DNA of 35,051 nucleotides from a virus. The notes below the pieces were generated by a model. That model saw only the letters and a list, made by a program, of their open reading frames with translations, did no database searches and was not told the origin of the DNA. The stretch lies in the IMG/VR virus record IMGVR_UViG_3300031857_000668, positions 1 through 35,051 of that record; one strand, given 5' to 3'. Shown piece by piece: positions 1-8,800 of this stretch. The position numbers and the translations under genes are program-made. Within the stretch, counting starts at the first letter, position 1; every line of letters starts with the position of its first letter.

Positions 1-1413
1 GCGATTGGAACCAGGCAGAGTGGTCTTCCGGATAGATTTTCGGAGGCGGACGACAAGAACGCCAAAGACCCCCTTGGCAAGTTTGTTAACGGCATTGAGC
101 GCCGTATTGCTCGCCTGCGTGCGCTGCTTGATGGCGAAAAAGAGATGCCGCAGGAGCTTGCGGACTTTCAGGAGCGCCTAACGAACCTTGGCGGAGCCAC
201 TGCGTTTGATGGAGTTGGCTATTCTGCTGCACAGGTTGAAAACGCCAAAGAACTTGTTGGCACGATGGCGTCTTTGAACGACCAGGTGCAGAAGCAGAAC
301 AATCTCAACACGCAGTCCAAGTATGCCATGGATGGCATGGCAACTCTGCTTGCTTCGGTTTCGGCGGAGCAGCAGAAGTGGGACCGTGTGCTTCGCTCTG
401 GTGGCATTGACGAGACGAATACCGCGCTCGAGTCGGTTAACAAGCAGCTGGAGAAGTTTCGCGAGAACATTCAACCGCGTGACCAGGAGGCGTTTGATGC
501 GATGGCAAAGCGCGTCTCAGATATGGCGCGTGATAATGCGGCAAACGCAAAAATCTCCGAGCTTATGCTGCTGATTGAGCAGGACCGCGATAAGCTGCTT
601 GTCCGTTCTGCGGACGTTCGCGCTCGGGAGGTCGAGCGGTTCAAGCAATTGCTTGACCTCTATGTGAAACAAAATCTGCTGACCGACGAGCAGGCGGCAA
701 AGATTCGTAAGCTGGCAGACGAGTGGGCGAATCAAAAGACGCAAATTCAAGCCCTTGAGTCGCCGCTTGGTCAGCTCGCGAAGGAGTGGGCCGATGTAAC
801 GGCCAACATGAAGAAGTCCACCGCCGAATGGGTGAGTTCTGGCGTTGACGCCTTTATCGAGTTTGCGATGACGGGTAAAAACACCTTTAAGGACTTTGCC
901 AAGCAAATTCTTAAGGACATTGCGAAGGTCATTCTTCGCGCCATCATTGCGCAGGCAATTTTGTCCGCGATTGGCGTAACTCCTGGCCAGACGGCCAGCA
1001 CAGGCAGTGCCTTTAAGGACATTCTGGGCAATATGTTTGGGGCAAACATTGGCGCGGCTAGCGCAAAAGGCAACGTGATGACGGAGTGGGGTCCGGCGCC
1101 GCTCAAGCGTTGGGGCGAGGGTGGTATTGCCCGCCGTCCGATGGTGTCGGTGTTTGGCGAGGGTGCGAAGCCTGAAGCCTATGTGCCGCTGCCCGATGGC
1201 CGGACTATCCCCGTTACCGTGCAGGGCGGGATGAGCGGCGGAAATGCACCGCCGGTCACCGTCAACGTCATCAACCAGACTGGCCAGCAGGCTACGGCAG
1301 AGCAGCGTGGGCCGGCCCGCTTTGACGGCAACAGCTTTGTTTTGGATATCGTCATGAAGGCGGTAAACCAGCCCGGCCAGTTCCGCGACTCCATGCGTAA
1401 TGCAGTTCGGTAA
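1..1413 (+). CDS. Tail tape measure protein, C-terminal part (truncated by window edge)
   Basis: The reading frame is open from base 1, so the gene begins upstream and only its last ~470 residues are here. The tape measure protein sets tail length and sits in the tail lumen. The visible part is rich in charged coiled-coil sequence, followed by a segment around 840-1000 (VDAFIEFAMTG, then FKDFAKQILKDIAKVILRAI) that matches the conserved C-terminal domain of lambda-type tape measure proteins. A glycine-rich stretch follows (about 1060-1250), with the 'EGGIARRPMVSVFGEGAKPEAYVPL'-type pattern common near the end of these proteins. The next genes are M-, L- and K-like, which is the lambda order and supports the call. 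Confidence 0.88.
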   Translation, partial: AIGTRQSGLPDRFSEADDKNAKDPLGKFVNGIERRIARLRALLDGEKEMPQELADFQERLTNLGGATAFDGVGYSAAQVENAKELVGTMASLNDQVQKQNNLNTQSKYAMDGMATLLASVSAEQQKWDRVLRSGGIDETNTALESVNKQLEKFRENIQPRDQEAFDAMAKRVSDMARDNAANAKISELMLLIEQDRDKLLVRSADVRAREVERFKQLLDLYVKQNLLTDEQAAKIRKLADEWANQKTQIQALESPLGQLAKEWADVTANMKKSTAEWVSSGVDAFIEFAMTGKNTFKDFAKQILKDIAKVILRAIIAQAILSAIGVTPGQTASTGSAFKDILGNMFGANIGAASAKGNVMTEWGPAPLKRWGEGGIARRPMVSVFGEGAKPEAYVPLPDGRTIPVTVQGGMSGGNAPPVTVNVINQTGQQATAEQRGPARFDGNSFVLDIVMKAVNQPGQFRDSMRNAVR

Positions 1414-1440
1414 AATAAGTCACGGGCGAGTACAATAGGT
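1411..1440 (+). promoter_or_regulatory. AAGTCAC-type intergenic element before the M-like gene
   Basis: The 32-base gap between the tape measure and M-like genes holds TAAAAT directly followed by AAGTCACGGGCGAG (AAGTCAC at 1417-1423) and TACAAT at 1431-1436. The block is close to the one at 16226 (AAGTAACGGGTGAATAACAT). It may be a promoter or an mRNA leader element. TACAAT ends ten bases before the start codon, and AGGTGA (1437-1442 region) could serve as SD. Function is not shown. Confidence 0.4.
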
Positions 1441-1445
1441 GATAT

Positions 1446-1811
1446 ATGGCGGACTTTCCCCCAGTAACAATGAGCGCCAAGGAGGACTCCCGATATCGGT
1501 CGGAGACTCAGGCCGACCCCGCTATTCGGCAGGAAATCGAAGGCGGCTATGTGGTTACGCGCCCCAGGTACACCCGCGCACCCCGAAAGACCTTTAAGAC
1601 TGGGTTTACGGATATCTCGCAGACCGATAAGGCGGCTTTTCAGACCTTCTACGACTCGAAGAAGGGCGGCTCCGAATCGTTCACCTGGGCGGATCCAGTC
1701 ACAGCTACCGTCTATACGGTTCGGTTTGTCGGCACGCCTGAGATTCAGTACGCGGGTCGCGGCCCAAGCTTTCGCTGGAACATCACCAATATTGGGTTGG
1801 AGCAGGTCTAA
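1446..1811 (+). CDS. Minor tail protein, gpM-like
   Basis: A 121-residue protein placed between the tape measure and the L-like gene, as gpM is in lambda. The central part (RPRYTRAPRKTFKTGFTDIS, then DKAAFQTFYDSKKGGSESFTW) follows the pattern of the phage minor tail protein M family, which helps build the tail tip. There are no membrane segments. The ATG has AGGTGAT upstream as a possible SD. Its stop overlaps the start of the next gene by one base (TAATG), so translation is probably coupled. The call rests on gene order as well as similarity. Confidence 0.7.
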   Translation: MADFPPVTMSAKEDSRYRSETQADPAIRQEIEGGYVVTRPRYTRAPRKTFKTGFTDISQTDKAAFQTFYDSKKGGSESFTWADPVTATVYTVRFVGTPEIQYAGRGPSFRWNITNIGLEQV

Positions 1812-2446
1812 TGCCAAATCGCGGCATTTCCGTATCTACAATTCTTGAGAAGAACAAGCTCACCTCAGGGGTTGCGTTTGTTGTTTTGGCGAAGCTGGAG
1901 ATTCTCAACACTGCGACCCAGACCTTTGTTGAGACGCTTTATCTTGCCAACAACACCGAGAATGTCGTGTTCGGTGGGCAGACCTATATTGCCTTCCCGT
2001 TCCGCATCGACCTTCGATACGAGGCCGGCGCGGTTCCAGAAATCACCATGTCGGCGACCGACTTCCAAAGCGTGCTGCTTGGGAAGTTGAACACCTATGC
2101 GGGTGCCACTGGCAGTCGCGTGACCATCATCATTGTCAACACTGCCAACTTGGCGCAAGGCGCCGAAGTCGAGGAAGTGTTTGAGGTCATTGGCACGTCG
2201 GCAAGCGAGTGGGTCATCTCGATTCGACTTGGTGCGGAGTCGCCCCTTGCTCGCCAGTTCCCTGCTAGGACTCAGATGAAAGACCGCTGCTCCTGGAAAT
2301 ATAAGAGCGCGGAGTGCGGCTATACGGGTTCAATGCCAACTTGCGACCTCAGTTTGCAGGGCGCAAACGGTTGTGCGGCCCACAACAACACCATCAACTT
2401 TGGTGGTTTTCCTGGCATTCAGAACCGGGGCATCAGGTATGGCTGA
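1811..2446 (+). CDS. Minor tail protein, gpL-like, with four-cysteine cluster
   Basis: A 211-residue protein in the lambda gpL position. The N-terminal two thirds match the tail-tip L family (for example VVFGGQTYIAFPFRIDLRY and the glycine-alanine-glutamate turn near residue 138). The C-terminal part has four cysteines at residues 160, 169, 178 and 188 (DRCSWKYKSAECGY, then MPTCDL and NGCAAH). Lambda gpL binds an iron-sulphur cluster through four C-terminal cysteines, so a cluster is likely here too, by family knowledge. The start overlaps the M-like stop, and the end overlaps the K-like gene by eight bases. Confidence 0.8.
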   Translation: MPNRGISVSTILEKNKLTSGVAFVVLAKLEILNTATQTFVETLYLANNTENVVFGGQTYIAFPFRIDLRYEAGAVPEITMSATDFQSVLLGKLNTYAGATGSRVTIIIVNTANLAQGAEVEEVFEVIGTSASEWVISIRLGAESPLARQFPARTQMKDRCSWKYKSAECGYTGSMPTCDLSLQGANGCAAHNNTINFGGFPGIQNRGIRYG

Positions 2447-2807
2447 TCTCGAATACGCCGACCTAATTGGCGTTCCGTTCAAAAAGGCCGCTCGAGGCCC
2501 GGATTCGTTCGACTGCTACGGCCTTGTCAGGGAGATGTGTCGGCGGGCAGGTAAAGACGTGCCGAACTACCCAACCCACTCCTCACTTGAAACGGAGAAC
2601 GCTCAGATTCTGTCTGGGATGGAGGAGTGGAAGCCAACCACCGAGAAGCCCGGCGCAGTTGCCGTCTTCCGCGTGATGGGCAAGCTCCATGTTGGCTACA
2701 TTCTGCCGTACGGCAAGATGATTCACGCTTGGGAGCGGTCTGGCGGCGTTATCGTTGAACGCTTTGAACCTTGGAAACGCAGGGTGATTGGCTACTATGA
2801 ATACTGA
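2439..2807 (+). CDS. Tail tip NlpC/P60-type cysteine peptidase, gpK-like
   Basis: A 122-residue protein with the papain-like NlpC/P60 pattern: GPDSFDCYGLVREM with catalytic Cys26, HVGYIL with His84, and a second histidine at 96 (MIHAWERSG). Lambda gpK has this domain and acts in tail-tip assembly. In related phages it may cut peptidoglycan peptides during DNA entry. I chose the ATG at 2439, because an upstream in-frame start at 2373 would add 22 residues unlike the family and lies deep inside the L-like gene. It is short compared with lambda gpK, which also has an N-terminal JAB/MPN peptidase domain that is absent here. Confidence 0.82.
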   Translation: MADLEYADLIGVPFKKAARGPDSFDCYGLVREMCRRAGKDVPNYPTHSSLETENAQILSGMEEWKPTTEKPGAVAVFRVMGKLHVGYILPYGKMIHAWERSGGVIVERFEPWKRRVIGYYEY

Positions 2808-5800
2808 ACTGGCAGAAATTGCCCACCAAGAGATTGCTCCGGCTGGTCATTTCAAGCTTCTTGAAATCACCAATCCGTTTGAGCCTCACAAGCATGAGGA
2901 TAGCTTCGTCCCGTGGAGCGAGGGGCTTACCGTCGCCCAGGCGCTGGCTGGCCGACTTGACCCGGAGACTAGCGTTGTCTGTCTTAACGGCGGGGTAGTC
3001 TCGCCGGAGTCCTGGGAGACGACCCTTGTCCCCGACCAGTCCTGTCTTGCCATCTGCGAGATGCCGCAGGGTGGTGGTGACGCCAAGGACATTCTTCGAC
3101 TTGTCCTGGTTGTCGCAATCATTGCGACGGGCCAATACTATCTTGGCGCTGCGCTCACAGCCGGAACTATCGGAGCGGGAACATTCATTGCTGGCACCGT
3201 TGCTGTTGCTGCTGGTGCCGCAATCCTTGTCAATGCGCTAATTCCGCCTGTAATGCCGGACATGGAGGACCAGAGTGATTCCTCCAGCTACGGCATTGAC
3301 GGCGCAAAGAACACCTCTCGGGAAGGCGTCAAGGTTCCGGTCTGCTACGGCAAGTTTCGGATGGCGGGCAACATCATTTCGTTGCACGTCCGCAATGCTG
3401 GTAACACCCAGTATCTCTACGGCCTCTATAACGCAGGTGAAGGTCAGGTTGCCGGTATCACCGACCCGGAGATTAATGACCAGCCTATCGCCAACTTCTC
3501 CAATGTCGAAATCGACACCCGACTTGGCACGCCGACTCAGCAGCCTATCGACTGGTTCGAGTCGAGCGTCTCCGCTGTCAGCCGTGGCGTCACGATTGGT
3601 ACTGGCTGGTCGACCTACACCGGCCTGAATGTCATTGACCGCTTTCGGTTGGACTTCGTTGCCCCTACGGGCATTTGGCGAGTAGACGACAAGGGTCGCA
3701 AGAAGACCGTCACGGTAACGCTTGAGGCCGAGTATCGCCTCGTTGGTGGAAGCACCTGGACGACGCTTGTTCCTGGCACCGAGCCGCTGTCGTATGCGCC
3801 GTCGTACAACTACTTTGGCTTCAACAACTACGACCCGTCTGGCTCGAGCACCGGCTATACCGGGGACGAAAGCCTCCCAAGTTTGACTTCTGGCGACACC
3901 GTTTCTAACGGCACGATTTTCAGAGGCGGCGTTCCGGTTGGATTCGTAGGTACAGAGGCGTTTTACGGTGGCGCATTGTCAGTCACCAGTGACCAAACCT
4001 CGCCGTATCGGTGGAGCGTTTATTCGCCCACGCTGACGCAGGGCACCTATGAGGTTCGAGTTCGCCGCACTAACGCGCAGACCGAAACCGACAAGCAGCG
4101 GGACTCGGTCGTTTGGTCCGACTACAACGAAATCGTTAACGACAAGGTTGCCTATCGCAACACGGCCCTGCTTGCGCTGAAAATCAAGCTGACCGACCAG
4201 CTGTCCAGCCTGCCCAACGTGACCTATATCAACCATGGTCGCGTCATCAAGTATTGGAGCGGCTCCGCCTGGAAGGACGGCCCGAGCAGCAACCCGGCTT
4301 GGATTGCCTACGACATGATTACCAACGGCCGCTTTGGTGCGGACGTTGACCCCTCGCGCATTGATATCGACCGCTGGAAGGAGTGGGGCGATTACTGCGA
4401 TGACGTAAACCTGACCTTCAATGGCGTCTTGGATGTTGGGCAGACCTTCTGGGATGCCCTGCAAATCGTCCTGCGCGCTGGTCATGCCCGACTGGTGCGG
4501 GTTGGCACTCGCTACTCCGTAGCAATCGAGATGCCGACCTCGCCGAGCATGATGTTTACCTCTGGCAACATCATCAAGGGCAGTTTCGGCCAGCAGTGGA
4601 CTGGCGTCGAAAGTCGTGCAAACGAGGTCGAAGTTTCTTACTTCGACAAGGAAGACCACTACAAGCGTCACACCATCAAGGTCTATGACGCCGCAGTTGA
4701 CCCGAATACGCGACAAAACACGGCTTCGCTCACCTTGATTGGTGTTGTCGACGCGGACCGCGCAACTAAGGAAGCCATCTTCCAGCTCAAGATGAACCGG
4801 TACATTCGGTCCTTGTGCTCGTTTGAAGCCCCGCTTGAGGCCATCGCCTGCACCGTGGGCGACACCGTTCTCGTTCAGCACGACCAGCCTAACTGGAGCG
4901 TCGGTGGACGTCTTGAGAGCGGTTCTACGACGACCAACATCAAGCTCGACAGACCCGTAACCCTTGCGGCAGGCACGACGTATAAGCTTCTGGTGCACTT
5001 TGGTGCGCTTGTTCGCTTGACAGGGACTGTCTCTGCTATCGCAGGGAACACGATTAGTCTTAGCGGCTACACCGGTCAGACGAATATTCATCGGCTTGTC
5101 GTCGCTGGAAAGGATTACCAGGTCACTGGCTTTCATGCCAACGGCGTCTACATCGACGAGGCGCCGACCTTCTCTGTGGGGGCAACCTACAACGCCTACG
5201 AGACGGATGTAATCGAGACGCGAACCGTCTCGAGCGCAGCCGGAACCCATACGCAGGTCACGGTTACGGCTGGCTTCCCGGTCGCCCCGGCTCAGTTTGC
5301 CAACTTCATGATTGGCGAAAATGCGCAGGTCACCAAGGCCTGGCGCATCAATGGCATTGAGATGGGTTCTTCGGACATGACTCGGAAGCTCAACTGCTTC
5401 GAGTATGCGCCGGAAATCTACGACTGGACTGGTACGGCCGTGCAGCCGGACGACAGTTATAGCAATGTCGTGCCGCACGTCACCAATCTTGCTATTTCGG
5501 AACTCAGCGTTCCGGATGGCACCTCGATTGTTAGCGAGCTGACTGCCAGCTGGACTACGCCCGTCGACTTTACCGAGTATGACGCCGTTGACCTGTACAA
5601 GTCGACCGATGGCGTGCCGTTTGAGTACCTGGCTACCGTCAAGGCACCGCAGACTTCGTATTCGTTCTCGGCCGACCCCGGTGTAACGGTTCAGCTGAAG
5701 GCCCAGGCCAGGTCCATTGATGGCCGATTTGCGCCATTCTCGAGCGTGCCGCTGGTTAGTAGGCTTGTGGCGGGCGACACCGTTGCGCCGGCCGTCCCAA

Positions 5801-8800
5801 CTTCCGTCACGCTTTCGGTCGGTCAGATTGGTTTGGCAGTTGGCTTTGTTCGGCCCAATGACCTCGACTATGTTGGCTCGCGTATTTTCAGGAACACGAC
5901 CAACAACTCGGGCACGGCAACCCATGTTTTTACTACGGACGCAACTCAGCAGGTCTACAACGACCTTCAGGCAAACGATCCGTCGCAGGATTACTACTAC
6001 TGGGTCCGGTCGGCAGACAATTCGGGCAACCTCTCGGCATTTGTGCCGACGACCCCCGCGTTTGCCAAGCCTACCGGCATTCTTGTTAACGGCTATCTGA
6101 CCAATGAATCGGTTGTGTTGTCGGCAGCCAATGACGGCACTGTTTCCAGCTTTGCGCCGGCGACCGGCACCTTTAAGGTTTTCGAGGGCGCGACGGATGT
6201 AACCGCCCAAACTGCTTTCTCGGAAGTCTCCGAGACGGGCTGTACCGGCACGATTAATGCCAGCACTGGCGTGTATAGCGTTACCGCCATGTCGAGCAAC
6301 ACGGCAAGTTATGTCGTGAGGGCCACCTACAAGGGTGTGGTCATCGACAAGGTGTTTTCGCTGTCTAAGGCGGTTGCTGGTACGGCCGGCCCTCCGGGCA
6401 GCGGCGCCCCTGGCATCTCAAGCTCGCTTTCGCCCTCGGCGGTTTCGCTGTTTGCTTATGCCGACGGGTCGATTCCCTCTTATGCGGCGGCAAACGGTCG
6501 ATTTAGGCTTTACGAAGGCGCAAACGATGTCACCGCGAGCGCGACCCTTACTGCCACGCCTGGGTCTGGCGTAACTGGCACTGTTAACACGGCGGATAAC
6601 ACGCCGGTTAACGGTCAGCCAAAAGGCTATTTCCGAGTTACCGAGCTGACTGCCGACTCTGGTTTGCTGACGATTTCTGCGACCTATAGCGGCCAGACTT
6701 TTACGGCCGTCTTTAGCGTATCCAGGGTTAAGACTGGCTATGAGATTGTCGCGGTGTTGCCGACCACGAACCTCTTTGAAGGTCGCGTGGTTTATCTCAC
6801 CACCGATGACAAGCTCTACCGCTACACCGGCTCGGCGTGGACTACAGCCGTGCCCGCCGTCGATATCAGCGGGCAGATTGCCGACTCGCAAATTTCTGCG
6901 GTAGGCGCGAGCAAAGTCACCGGGCAGCTGGTGAACTCGCAGATTGCCGACCTTGCTGCCAGCAAAATTACCGGCCAACTGACGAACTCGCAGATTGCCG
7001 ACCTTGCGGCGGCGAAGGTTTCGGGCCAACTCACCGACGCGCAGATTCAAGCCATCGCCGCAGCCAAAGTTACCGGCACGCTTGTCGATTCACAGTTGGC
7101 AGGCATCAGCGCGTCGAAGATGACCGGGCAACTTACCAACTCCCAGATTGCCGACCTCGCCGCAACCAAGATTTCGGGCCAGTTGTCGGATTCGCAGTTG
7201 GCTGCCATCGCGGCCGCGAAGGTGACCGGGCAGTTGGTCGATGCGCAAATCGCTGCTGTAGGCGCTGCCAAAATCACCGGACAGTTGACCGCATCGCAAC
7301 TCAACATAGGCATCGGCGGCGGAAACCTGCTACGCAACAGCGGCTTCGAGGTTGGCGGCGGCAGTCCGTCCGGTGTGGCGGGCGACTGGTTGGCGTTCAA
7401 CGGCGGCGCGGGCGACGCTGGGCGCGTTGTCTCGACCTCACTCGACCCCGGTATGCCGGGCCTTATCGGCTCGCTCTGCCAGTTCGTTCAGATTGTCTCC
7501 GCGACTAACAGCACCGACACCGGAATCCTTGCGACGCAAAGCAGCCCGGTCATCGCGGGGCAGACTTACACCGGCTCCGCCTACATCAATCCGAATGTGG
7601 GCGGAAAGCTTGCGGTCCTGTTGAGGTTCGCAGACGCGGGCGGCAACGGGCTTGGCGACTTTTATTCGGCCACCGCAACCGCAAACACATGGGCGCGTTA
7701 CGTTGTCTCCGCCGTCGCTCCTGCGAACTCCACGCAGGTCTATTTCATGGTGCGCGGCATTACGGCAGCAAGCGAAAGTTTCCGCGTTGACGGGGCACAA
7801 CTTGAGCAGGCAACGCTGCCATCGACCTACGCCCCGCGCCCGGATGAGATTCTTGCAGGGGCTGTAGGCACCACGCAGATTGCCGACAACGCAGTGACCA
7901 CCGCCAAACTCGTTGCGGAATCGGTGGTTGCCGGGAAGATTGCAGCCGGTGCCGTCGAAACCACCAAGTTGGCTGCCAGCGCGGTGACCGCCGACAAGTT
8001 GGCGGCGAACTCGGTTACGGCGGGCAAGGTGGCTGCAAAGGCTATCACCACCGAAAAACTGCTCGTGTCCGGCATGGGCGCATCGCTGTGGGGCGATACC
8101 TGCTTCCAAGACCCTTCGGCGTGGGTTGTCTCTAACTGGCACGACCTTCCAATCCAAGCGGCAGTGAGTGATGGCATCGCGGGCGGCACCACGATGCGCA
8201 CACCGACCGGCACCGGCTCCAGTGCGCGAGGCGCTCGTCGCGTGCCTGTCACCGTGGGCAAGACCTATCGCATTTCGCTCTATGCTCGCCGCTCCTCTGA
8301 TGCCAACGGCTTCTTGTATCTCCGAATCGACGGCAGCACTGCCGAATCCGGCTCGTACGAGGAACGCGGCTATTGGATTGAGGGCGTATATCCGGGCACT
8401 GCATGGACGCGCTACACGGCAACGGTAGTGGCCGCCCAGCCCTTCTGGTCACCGATGGTGCTGCTCAACTACGCGGCAACGGCTGGGTGGATGGAAGCGC
8501 AGGACATTCGCATCGAGGAAGTAATTCCCGGCGAACTCATCGTAGATGGCGCAATTATCGCGTCAAAGATAGCCGCAAATGCTGTCACCGCAGATAAGAT
8601 TGCGGCCAACGCCGTTACTGCAACTCAAATCTCTGCTGGCGCGGTCACGACGCAGAAGATAGCGGCCGGTGCAGTTACTGCCAACGAAATCGCCGCTAAT
8701 GCGGTTACGGCCGCCAAGGTTGCAGCGCAGGCCATCACGGCGGAGAAACTGCTCGTCGCCGCTCCCGGTTCCGCGCTCAATGCCGACCCGGCCATGGCTG

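Noticed and set aside
2373-2438. Upstream start for the K-like protein
   Set aside because: The extra 22 residues are unlike NlpC/P60 proteins and come from sequence that codes for the cysteine-rich end of the L-like protein. The ATG at 2439 fits the normal overlap.
3979-6210. Long open frame (743 codons) on the minus strand inside the fibre gene
   Set aside because: It is opposite a clearly real gpJ-like gene, has an arginine/glycine-heavy composition typical of an antisense shadow in GC-rich DNA, and has no recognisable domain.
6859-7317. Regular 51-base repeats that might be read as a CRISPR-like or non-coding repeat array
   Set aside because: The period is a whole number of codons, the protein repeat is better kept than the DNA repeat, and there are no unique spacers.
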